Shown here: positions 24,991 to 36,900 of the stretch, piece by piece
Numbering within the stretch: the stretch's first letter is position 1
Layout of the letters: every line of letters starts with the position of its first letter
NCBI RefSeq assembly: GCF_000471905.2
Contig: NW_006499997.1
Coordinates: 1,336,223 to 1,400,222 of the forward strand
Reading direction: 5' to 3'
Length of the DNA: 64,000 nucleotides
From: Amborella trichopoda
Taxonomy: Eukaryota > Streptophyta > Magnoliopsida > Amborellales > Amborellaceae
Position numbers and translations under genes: made by a program
Notes under the pieces: generated by a model
Told to the model about the DNA's origin: nothing
The model's database searches: none
The model's input: the letters and a program-made list of their open reading frames with translations, nothing else

Positions 24991-27900
24991 TAATCCGTTG
25001 ATAGANNNNNNNNNNNNNNNNNNNNNNNNNNNNNNNNNNNNNNNNNNNNNNNNNNNNNNNNNNNNNNNNNNNNNNNNNNNNNNNNNNNNNNNNNNNNNNN
25101 NNNNNNNNNNNNNNNNNNNNNNNNNNNNNNNNNNNNNNNNNNNNNNNNNNNNNNNNNNNNNNNNNNNNNNNNNNNNNNNNNNNNNNNNNNNNNNNNNNNN
25201 NNNNNNNNNNNNNNNNNNNNNNNNNNNNNNNNNNNNNNNNNNNNNNNNNNNNNNNNNNNNNNNNNNNNNNNNNNNNNNNNNNNNNNNNNNNNNNNNNNNN
25301 NNNNNNNNNNNNNNNNNNNNNNNNNNNNNNNNNNNNNNNNNNNNNNNNNNNNNNNNNNNNNNNNNNNNNNNNNNNNNNNNNNNNNNNNNNNNNNNNNNNN
25401 NNNNNNNNNNNNNNNNNNNNNNNNNNNNNNNNNNNNNNNNNNNNNNNNNNNNNNNNNNNNNNNNNNNNNNNNNNNNNNNNNNNNNNNNNNNNNNNNNNNN
25501 NNNNNNNNNNNNNNNNNNNNNNNNNNNNNNNNNNNNNNNNNNNNNNNNNNNNNNNNNNNNNNNNNNNNNNNNNNNNNNNNNNNNNNNNNNNNNNNNNNNN
25601 NNNNNNNNNNNNNNNNNNNNNNNNNNNNATGATCGAATTTTATGTAATCCATGATCGAATTTTATGTAATCCATGATTGAATTTTTTGAAAATTTGTGAT
25701 TTTTTTTTTTTAATCCATGATCGAATTTTTTTTTGTAATCCATGATAGAGTTTTTTGAAAATTTGTGATTTTTTTTTTAATCCATGATCGATTTTTTTGA
25801 AAATTTGTTATTTTTTTTTTTAATCTATATTATTCAAAGAGAAAATGAGAGAGATGATGATTCTGAGGCCACCCTATCACAGCCATATTATTCACATATC
25901 GAGTTCCAACAGCAACAGTGTAGGGATGAGCACGAAATACTGTAAATTAAATGCTGAATGGCGGTTCATGCAGGGAAAGAACATATCAATATTCGCATAT
26001 TCATTCAAAAATATGAAAATTCTTAATGGAGTACCCTCATTTTTTATTGAATTCCTAAAAAACAATATTTATAATGAATTTTAATAATTTTTTCGAATTT
26101 TTCTTAAGCTTTATTCTGACCGACGAATCGTCGATTCGCCGATCCGGATCGGTTTTTTGGAAGCCCGATCCGGGTCACCGATCCGTTTTTTAAACCATTG
26201 GTTGGCATTCAAAAGATATGGTTTGAATACCCTTTTTGCTGTCAGGCGGGCATATAAACTCCTGCTAAGTAAGCGGATTTCAACATTGCATTTAGAAAGG
26301 AACCCCCCACCAAAATTTTATCCTTTTTGTACAGTTACAGTGGGGTGCCACACAACAGTGCTTCAAAGCGAGTCTCATTTTTGTTCTTCCTATTATATTT
26401 TAGGTGATTTTCCTATATTCTTATACTTGCCTATTTCATGCCGTAATTCATTATAGATGTGGTATTTTTGCCCCATTGTTTTTCTTGCCTCGCTCTCACC
26501 TGTAACTCTCAGTTTGTTGCCTGAATGAACTTCTTGATCCAAGATAGTGGAGACTGTGAGATGCTTAAACTTAGTTGCAAGAATCTTGTACTAGAGTGAT
26601 GATCCCTCTTTGGAACTTCATCGCTATTCCTGTTCCACGACCTTTTTTGCTAGCTGCATCCTACTTTATCCTTCTAAATATTTCTATTCTTCTCTCCCTT
26701 GTGTCCCCTGTCCCAAATCCTACTTCTTGGGATTCTTTAGGCCAGATTAAATCAATTCTCGTTTAAATATTTCCCTACTGTAATATGAAGAATATTAATA
26801 ATAGCCTATCGCAGAAAAGCAAATTTGCTAGCTACTTGAAAGCTGATAACCTCTAAAAATCATTACTACTGGTATCAATTTTGAGGGGTTTTTCTGTAGT
26901 TACAGTTATACACTTTATCAAACAAGCAAAATACAAGACTACGTTACCCATGACCTTTCACGCACTTTCCCATTTTAATTCACCAGTACTTGAGTAGTCA
27001 ATTAGATTATCAATGCTTCTTTATGTGGATGTATTAGAAAATAAGTTTACCTAAAATTTCTTCTCCACCTGCAGCGCTTACATTTTGGCTAAGAATCTAA
27101 ATGGGAAAGTGCTGAATCTCAGGGATGTCTTATATCGAATGGAATCCAACGTGCACCGACAAGGAAACATGAAAAAACATAAATTGTGAAGATGTTACAC
27201 AACTGTAACATCACAGGCACTTTATCAATCATGCACATTATTTTTTCTGAGCTAGTGACATCATGCTATGCTCCAAAATCTATCAAGCATACGCTAATCA
27301 ACTCGTGCAGCTTGAAGGCTATATTTTTTGTGTACTCTGCGAATGGAATCATAGTAACTCCTCTTCCTTTTTGCTTAACACCCGAACTCAAGTTCTCTTA
27401 AAGCTGAAATGATAATGGTTGTCTGGAATCAGTATTGTGGACTTTGTGCACCTATTACTATTACATTTAAATCCCAAAATTTAGTATTAGTAATATTTCC
27501 GGTTCCTACACTGATATTGTGGAGTGGGGTTATTCCTTTGTAGTTTATGCCTGTTCTTCCCATCAAAGGCTCAAGTCTGTGTTTGTCGGGTTTTCTTGTG
27601 ACCAAATGCATGAGGCTCTCTAATGATGTTCCTCGTGTAGTTTTTTGATAACAAAGGCAAAGATTTGCTAGCCTTCACATAGACATTATAAAATTGTGTG
27701 AGAGGTTATAAGTTTGACAAGCTGGGTCTTTCATTACCCAGTGGGTTCTATCTCTTATTTTATTAGTTTTCCCATCTTAGTACATGACCAAATGTATTAC
27801 AAGTCTTTCAGTTCTGAATTATGATTATTCATGACTAGTTTTCTCCAAATTTAGATCTTTGAGCATTTCGGTTTCCTAAATTTTCTGGAGAATGTTGCAC

Positions 27901-30900
27901 ATGACACCTCCGTGTATTAATTTGCCACATATATGAATGTGGTTTGTATGCATTTTTTGTTTCTGGGTTCGACAGTGGAATCCCAAAGGAAGGATAGAAA
28001 GATATGAGTTCATCCATTCCATAACAAAAGAAAATCCCCTCCCCTTAGAGAGCTGCAAAATTTACTCCTTGTGAACTAGTTCCTGGATCCCACCATCAAT
28101 TACATCTCTATGTGATGGAGAAGACCCTTGAGTCTTGGCTGTGGCAAAGGGGCTCTCCTTGGGTTCACTCCCCAGGATGAGAGGGAGGAAAATATGAAAG
28201 AGAAATAGGATAAGAGGTTGGAGAAGGAGAAGAGTGAGAAAAAGATCAGAAGGAAGGATGTGCCACTCTCTTGTGGTAATTGGTGAGTTGCAGGGTGCTG
28301 CATTCTCCAAGCAAATTGGTCACCTTGTCGAGATTGCAATCTCAGGTCAAGTGTGTTGATTCTCTTTCTCGGATCAGTGAAGTTGCAGGGCGCTGCTTTC
28401 TCCTAGTAAGCTAGTCACCTTGTCGAGAACAAAGAGTGGGAGTTGAGCACATAACAACAAGAAAGATGGGCCAATGAGAGAGAGATATATTACATTATTA
28501 TAGAATGACATGACATCTTACATTTTTTAAAATAAAATTTGGAGTTAAAAATTCGTTGGTTATTTTTCGTAGTTTATGGACTGCGCACCCAAATCCTAGT
28601 TAACTGCACTTGAAAACCTCGATTTTTAACCAGATGGAGCTCGATCCTGTGGAACTTATCATTCGATCCATAGAAGTTGAGATCGAGCTTCCAAACATAT
28701 TAGTATCTCGATCCCTAATATTTTGGGGTTACAGAAGGTGATCCTGAACTTGGGCGCCTTCTAGCCTTTTGTGATGCCTCGCTCCCAATCCTATCCCAGA
28801 ACCGATCTTGATCCTGATCCCGATCCCGGTAACTATGATGAGGCCCTCAAGACTATGCTTCTAAAAAATGCTCCCTCTATTACTTGAAGGGGAAGGAAAT
28901 TGTTCTGTAGTCATGTGAGCACTATGCTTGTGGAGAATGCTTTCCCCTTGTACAGTCTTTTAAGGATCATGGGACGAAAAATTCCCCATAGTCATGTGGA
29001 CTACCAATCAAAAGTGCGGAATGGTCCCCATATGGTCTCGTACGATGCTTCCTCTATTCCTTGGAGGGGCGTGGGCCCAGCAAGGCTCCAAGCATGCGGC
29101 GAGAGTATCTCTTTCTCTTGGGGCCAGGGTCCCCCTATCCTTTGGTGAGAGAGGTGTGGCCATGATTTGGTCTGCTGCAGAGAGTGACGGTTGTGGGCCC
29201 CTTCTAGATAAAGAATGTGGTGCACTGGCCCAATCTTCTAGAGTGTGAAAATGTGGCGTGGCCCCTGTCTTATAGACAGAGAGTGAGGCATAGGTCATAC
29301 CTTCGTTTTTTGGGGGGGGGGGGGGAGATCTTCTAGAGAAAGACAGTGGGGTGAAAGAAACTGGACATAGGCCCTGTCCTCAAGAGAGTAGTAGTGGGAT
29401 GTGGGTCCCATAAGGGTACAATGTTGGGGGTAAATTTCGAGAGTTTAGATAATATTTTTCTCGGGCCCCCAATGGTAATATATTGTAGGACACTAGTAAA
29501 ACCCAGAAAGTAGTGTACAAGTGTGAAACATAATAAATAAATGCAGTGTGCTTATGATTATCACTTCTTTTAAGTTGAATCCATATATGGACGTGCTTCT
29601 GTATCTTCTTGATTGGAATATCATTTCTTTCTTCATTCAGGGCTTGTCCTTCTCCACTAGAGATGATGTACTTGATATTTCCTCTTTTTGATTGATTGAA
29701 ATGTCGTTCTTTTGTTACATATAAATTTTATAGCATATGTTTCTTATGATTCATATTGTTATGTTGCAGCTGGTTGAGTTTCTAGACAGCCCCTTGCACT
29801 GTTATTTAAGGCAGGCTGATTGCTTGAACTTCTTCTTTTGCTTCCGTTGGATTCTTATTCAATTTAAAAGGTGAGAAAGGAACTCCTTTACTGCCCAAAA
29901 TTGTTTGGACCTTTCCTAAGCAAGCTGTCTATCTGATTCTTTTTGGTGTTTTCTTGGATCCCTGGAAACTGGAAATTCGATATCCTGATACTAGCTTGTA
30001 GTTGGTATTAAATGTTACTACTGTCCAATGATTAAAAGTGAAAGTTATTATGGTCAACTGATCTACTCTTTCTGCAATATTGATGTAGTGGTTTTTTATT
30101 TGTGGCTCCAGGTCTTGTCAAACAAAATAGAGAATAAGATATATCTGCTTGTATCATTTTCTTGATTATCATTACATTAACATAGATGTTTAAAAAGTGA
30201 TAAATGTAGCATTTAACATTGTTGATACTTCTATAGTAGGGTAGGAGATGGAGATGTATTGATGTTCATGACCATGGTGTAGATACGTGAGATTCCTTCT
30301 GGAAACACTAGGTTACAAAGGCAGTAACATGTCCATGGTCATGTATATCTATAATGAAACGAGTCTCAGATTCTCATGATGGCATGACCATACATATTAT
30401 GTACTGGTAGATTTGAGTTTGTGGATGCATACACACTTAATGATGCACACACACATAGGACACAATAGGTGTGTGCATGCTCCCAACCTCAGGGCTTTCC
30501 ACATTTGGCTCTTCTTGTCTTCTGCTGTTATTCTTGTTCTGGCTTCAATTACCAAGCTCTAGCTCTTTTAATAATTGTTCATGATATGGTTCCTGTAGAT
30601 TTGAGTAAAATGATAAAGAAATCAATCCAATCAGGATTTAACTGGAGCACATACTTTTTTGGAATGAGTTAACTGTTTTATTAAGTAAGGAATGGAGTAC
30701 AAGTCTTCAAAAAATAGGATTCCCACAAACCGGGAGCTCTATACAAAAAATAAGCTTCCCGAAGAGCAGGAGCTTTATGCAAAAAGAGAAAAGGCTACCC
30801 ATAGAGAGGTGGCCCTGTACAAAAATCACCAAGAAGGTGAGTAGATGAGAAGTAGGTCAAAACAGTAAATCCTTCCTTAGCGAGAATGCTACCTTCCATG

Positions 30901-33900
30901 TTGGCCTCTCACTAGTGTTCGGAAAATTGAACCCGAATGGTTAATCGGACATAGGGCTGCGAGCAGTTAGAACCTGAATTGGACTAACTGGGCGGTTATC
31001 AGGACTAACTAGTGCGGTGGATTTTTTTTTTTAAAAAAAGGGTCAAAAACCCAAAAAAAAGAAAAAAGAAAAAGAAAAACCTAGATTAATTGTATATTAC
31101 CTTATTACCTACATTTATCTTACAAAATTTTTTTTGAAACTTTTTATAAAAATTAATATGTGAATACTATGGAGATACGCAAGACAATTTATAATTTGAC
31201 ATTAATGTAATTGATGGAGTTACGAAGTCCAACTAACAATGGCTAGTAGTAATGAGAGTGGTAAGGGGTATCAGGGTACTCTTGTATTTTTCCAATGTAT
31301 TTTCTTTGTTTCTCTATTCCAACAAAAGTTTTGAGGTAAGCATAGTAACAGTTCATGATTACATTCATCAATTGAGCAGCAAAGTAAACTGCTATATCAG
31401 CAGTCCTTACGACAAAATAAGAAAATGGTAAGAAGGAGCTGCGCATTATTGATCCCAAGTAAATATCACAATCCAAGACAGTTATTTAAAAGCAAGATCA
31501 AATTTTTTTTATTATAAAAAAGTTTGAAATTGTGAATGCCTCTGCCAACACAATTATAATCCCATGTCCATTACACAATTACAATCCTAATTCCATAATT
31601 ACAACAATTACAATTACAATCCCATTTCCTTTATTACAAATATAGCTATATCATGCACTTAAAAAAAAAGAAAAAAATCAAGAAAAAAAAAATGAAGCAA
31701 AAGTAAGACCGACATTATCAGGCACTTATTTTTTTGTTTGTTAGAATCGATTTTTTTGTCATATTCATCAAAAAACATATTTTTATCATAAAAACCTAAT
31801 TTTATCTAGAAAATATAATTATAGTAAGCAAAATAGAGAAACACTTCCCACATTAATCATAAAAAATAATGTTATTAACTTAATGATATTAAGTAAAATA
31901 AATTTTTTTTGGAAATCGGTTTCTCAAAAACCCCTAAAATCAAGCAACGTTTCAAGAAAAAACGACCGTCAATGTTTGGAAAATCAAACAAATCAATACA
32001 AAGGCTTTGTAAAGGCTTCCATCATCTTTCAAACACACCAAATCTAATAAAAAATATTTGATAAATATTTTTTATTTAATTTAAAAATCACAGACACACC
32101 AAATCTAATAAAAAATGTTTGATAAATATTTTTTATGTAATTTAAAAATCACTGAAAATGTAGACTTATGAAATTTTCATGACATCAAGCAAGAAATAAA
32201 TTCATATAAAAACATTTACTCAATTATAAATTAATATACCTATTTTATATGACAGATGAAGCTTGATGATCAAAATCCATAATTCAATTTGATAAAAAAG
32301 ACCACTAAATTGATTCAAAATCTGTTTTTTGAATCGAACACAAGTTCTTCGAGCAGCAAATTTTGAGGCCAAAATCAACCCCAAGTATCTTGTTTTTCGA
32401 ACAAATTGAAACAGGGATATGGTAACCAATTCGATTATGATTCAAAACCCTCAACTTTCATCAATAATCGTTACCTATTAAAGATGAAATTAACGAAATG
32501 GCGGATCGAATTAGGGTTCTTCGAGCAGCTCGAACATAGGTTCTTCGAGCAAATTTTGGGGCCAAAATCAACTCCCTATATCTTGTTCGTTGAACAAATT
32601 GAAATAGGGATATAGTAACCAATTCGATTATGATTCAAAACTCTCAAATTTCATCAATAATTGTCATCTATGGAAGAAGAAATTGCTGAAATGGCAGAAA
32701 TTTCAAAGGATAGAAAATCCGCCACTTCATTCCAAAAGAACTATTGTTTTTTTTATCTTTGATTTTGAATTTTGTTGTTTTATAGACAATCAATAATGGT
32801 TTACAATTCTAAAGCACCAAAAACGCCAAAAAATGGCAAGGATATCGAATAAAAAAAGCAAGAAAATTTGATTCACAGGTCTTGCTGCAAATAACGGGCT
32901 CCATTTCAAAAAAAGGCCGTTATTTCGTTTTGCCCGTTTTTTGCCAAAAAAACGCTCTTTTAACAGAAAATCGGTCCGGTTAGATCAAAACTGGTTGGTT
33001 AGACATAAATACGGCCGATTCGACCCCTAACTGACCGATATTGGTCCGGACATTTTATGGGGTGATACCCTTAGTCCTTAGAACCCCAAAACCGCCCCTA
33101 ATCGGACTCGAAACCCTAGCGGTTCCGAGCTAACCGGCCAGTTCCGGTTCTAATTGATCGGTTTGTCTAATAGTGCCTCTCACCAAATATGCCTCCATGA
33201 CACGACCATAAGCCTGCAAATGTGGGAAATCTCATAAAAAATGAAAGCAAGAGTCTAGGGGTAGGGAGAGGAACCCGAGGCCCATCGAATAACATTCTTG
33301 GAGTCGTCCTCGATGATTAAAATTGGGCTCCACTAGGGATTAAAGATTTTGAGGCCCTGAAGGAAGGCTAAAGCCTCGATCGATTAGGAATCCGTGCGGC
33401 CTATGTGTTTGGAGAAGGAAGCTAGGATCTGACCCTAATGATTCCTAATTAAACCTGCAATGCCTTCGGGAACCAGGTTGCCAGAGGAGCATCCATCGAA
33501 GTTCAGTTTGGTCCAATCTTCAATGAAAACAGTGGGGGGCTCCCTTGAAGCTTTTGTGGTTGGTCATAGATTGAATTTTGTTGAACATGGCAGCTGGTAT
33601 GGATCTTTTGGCATGGAAGATCCTATTGTTTCTCTCTGTCTAGATGATCCAAAGAGTTGCCGCTACTGAAGCCTTCCATAAAAGGATGCCAGTTTTGGGC
33701 CAGGCGAAGGTTTGACGGGACCTGAAAGGAGGGGAATCAACTTGGGGTTTACCCATTGCCAATTGAACAGTTGGAGAATGGCACTCTAGAGCTCCTGAGC
33801 CAGGGGACAATGGATAAAGAGGTGAGCATTGCATTCTTCATCGGCTCTGCACATCATAGCTATTAGGAATGGGTAAGCCTCTCCTTTGAAACAGGTCCAC

Positions 33901-36900
33901 CGTGAGGGCTCTTTCTGATAGGGCTATCTAGTTAAAGACTTGAATCTAGTTAAAGACTTGAATTTTATGGCATGTGATGAAGGACCAGGCCTTTGCAACA
34001 ATGGAGGTGGGGGATAGGGGAAGAGTGGGCAGTTGTAGAAGCCTGTGGTAAAAGGAGGAGACCAAAAAACACATGAGGGAGATGGGCACCACATGATGAG
34101 ATCCGAACCCTTGAGGGGGCAAGGAAATTGTTATGGAGGAGTGAAGAAAGTTTGATGGATTCTGTTACATCTGGGTTAGTTAGGGGTCTTCGGAAGGTGG
34201 CGTTCCAAGCTCTAGATGGTCCTGAAGTGACCATTTCGTATGCCACAAAGGTGAGACGATTGTGAGCCAGTAGGAAGAGGAAAGGAAAAAGGTCTTTGAG
34301 AGGAGTATACCCAATCCATAGATCAAACCAGAACCTGACTCGACGACCCTCTCTGGGATGAAGCTTTTAAAGAGACTTAGGGGGGAGTGGATGGATTTCT
34401 AGGCCCCGTGGGATCTACTGTTGGTCCTGTAATCGAGTATCCATTTGGGGTCAAGTCGATATTTTTGTCGAAGAACCTGCATCCACAGTTGCTTAGTTTG
34501 AGTGGCCATGAGCCACCACCATTTACTAGGCGGGGCTATGTTGTGCTTTCTCAAGTTGCGGATTCCTAGGCCTCTCAGTGGTTTGGGTAGGCATACCTTG
34601 CCCAGGAAATGAGATGAAACTTTCTGCAATTGGCCTCACCTGACCAAAGGAAGTTTTGCATGAGTTGCTCGAGGCGGTTGTACATTGCTGCGGGCATGTG
34701 GAAGAGATGTTTGGTATACTGAGATGTTAGAGAGGGTATCTTTAATTAGGATGATCCTTCTAGCTGATGAGAGGAAGCGGCCCTTCCATCTCACTAGTCT
34801 TCAGTCGACCTTGTATATGATATGAGCTCACTGTCTTTTCTTCAGCTCACCAATGCAAAGGGGCAATCCCAGGTAGCTAGATGGCAAGGCATGAGCCTGG
34901 CATCCCCAGCTGGTGGCAAGGTCTTGTGTGGTTTGGAGATCCAAGGCCACCCCAATCATCTTTGATTTGGCGATCTTTGATTTGGCGATCTTTGATTTGG
35001 CGAGATTGACCTTGAAACTTGTGGCAAACTCAAAGCATTTGAGGAAGAGGAGAAGAGAATCTAATTCCTAATTGGTGGCTTCACAGAAGACAAGACTGTC
35101 ATCTGCGTACTGTAGCTGGGTGATGACTGCACCCCTAAGTCCACTCTTAGAGCCATTCAATAGAGCAGAATGGAACATGCGAGTAATGGATTGGCTGTAT
35201 ACCTCAACAGCAATAGGAAACAAGAAGAGAATAAGGGATCCTCTTGCTTGAGACCCTTAGATGAGGGGAAGATTAGGGGAGCCATTGATAAGAATGGAAA
35301 AGTAGGGGCTTGGCAATGCAACCTTTCATCCAGGTCCCCCATCGAGCCTCGAACCCCATTCTCTAGAGGGTCTCATCCAGACTTGACCAGTCGCCATGGT
35401 CATAGGCCTTCTCCTAGTCATGTTTAATAATTACCCCAGGAGTTTTGCAAAGGTGGCTGGTGTGGATGCATTCATGAGATACTAAGGCTCCGTCAATAAT
35501 CTGGCTATCTTTAACAAAAGCCCCGTGGGAAGGGAACATGACCTGAGAGAGAACCTCCTTGAGTCCGGTAGCCAGAATCTTGGAAAGGATCTTGTAGGAG
35601 GTAATGATAAGACTGATTGGGCGAAAATCCTTTAGCTCTTCGGCTCCTTCAAGATTAGGAACAAGGGCAATAAAAGTGGCATTCGGTGCCTTATGGACAA
35701 TGCCCCTGGTTAAGAATTCCACAAATAAGGAGAGGATTTCCTATTTCGAGAGTGGGCATTCTAGCCAGGAAGCCCAAAAATAATTGTTTGAAGTAGTCAA
35801 TGATGTCACCCTCAACTTGGGCTGGTTGGTCCAAAGTTGAATTTCCAATCTGGATACGGGTAATGGTGTTGTCTTGTCTCCTACAATTAGCAATTTTATG
35901 GAAGAAAGCATATTGAGATCCTCTAATGGAGCCACTTCACTCACCCTAGACCTTTGATGCCAAAAAATTTCTTCTTTCTTAAGGAGAATTTGATAGTCAT
36001 GTTTGAGTTGGAACCACTGCAATCTCTCTGAAGGTGATAGGGGTCTTACTTCCTCGATGAGGTCAATGCCATGGATAGACTGAAGCAGAGAGGGTTTTAG
36101 GGTGGGGAAGTTTCCTGGGAGGTGTCTGTTCCATTCCTTCAAAGAGTTTGAGGAGCTGGAGTTTGTGTTTAAGTGTGAATCCTGCTCTTCCAAGGACCAG
36201 GGGGGAGAAAGAGTTCCACCAGATGGGAATAAGGGAGAGGAGATGAGGTTCCTCTAACCACGCCATTTCGAATTGGTTGGTTTCAATGAGAGCTAAGATG
36301 GACGGGGAGAGTTTGTAGCTGAGGTCTCAAACTGTACTGCGCTTGTTGGGGTGCCCCAATTCGCTAACGTTCCATGAGCAGATCAGCAGATTAGCATGAA
36401 TGAGGGTGTGGAAGGGAAACACGTCTGGGGAGGTGCTCTTTCAATGGGACTAGGGCTACAATGGAGCCAACCAAGGATCAAGGGGGATCCGACCCATCAT
36501 AATTGACCGTGAAAGCAAGGTTTGAGATTTCTCATTTGCCTTTGCCGCCGACCCTGAGTCTCGTTTGGGTGCCTGCCTTATAGAATGTGTGGAAAACTCC
36601 TTCAAGGCCATTATAATGAAAGCCCAAACTTTTAGAACTTCATGGATATTACCTTGAATTGCATCCATGTCATCCACGAACTTGGAATCCTCCGAGGGGG
36701 AGGTGGGATTAGAAGAGCTAGCTTTTGGAGAGACCCCAGAGGAGGGTGAAGCGGCTGATCTTCGGAGCAGGGGAAGAGGTGAAACACTTCTAGAAGGAGG
36801 GGTTGTAAGGCTCTGAGATGCCCAGGATAGAGACACGGGGGGGGGGGTAGGAGTTGGTGGGAGGGTTGCGGGAGTTGGAACGAGGTTTTGGTGGGCTGGG

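Larger units (their letters stand above)
23608..29769 (+). other. Intron 9 (6.2 kb)
   Basis: Contains the Tourist-like MITE (24075), hAT copy B (24761), a repeat pair (28285-28428) and an hAT-like end (28620-28834). A 20-bp G run is at 24041-24060 and a shorter one at about 29313. From 26209 to 28280 and from 28850 to 29769 I see no recognisable gene or transposon. GC-richer DNA at 28,900-29,420 carries only chance open frames. Confidence 0.7.

Noticed and set aside
24838-25743. Open frames of about 250-300 aa across the second gap
   Set aside because: Artefacts of the N run and poly-T.
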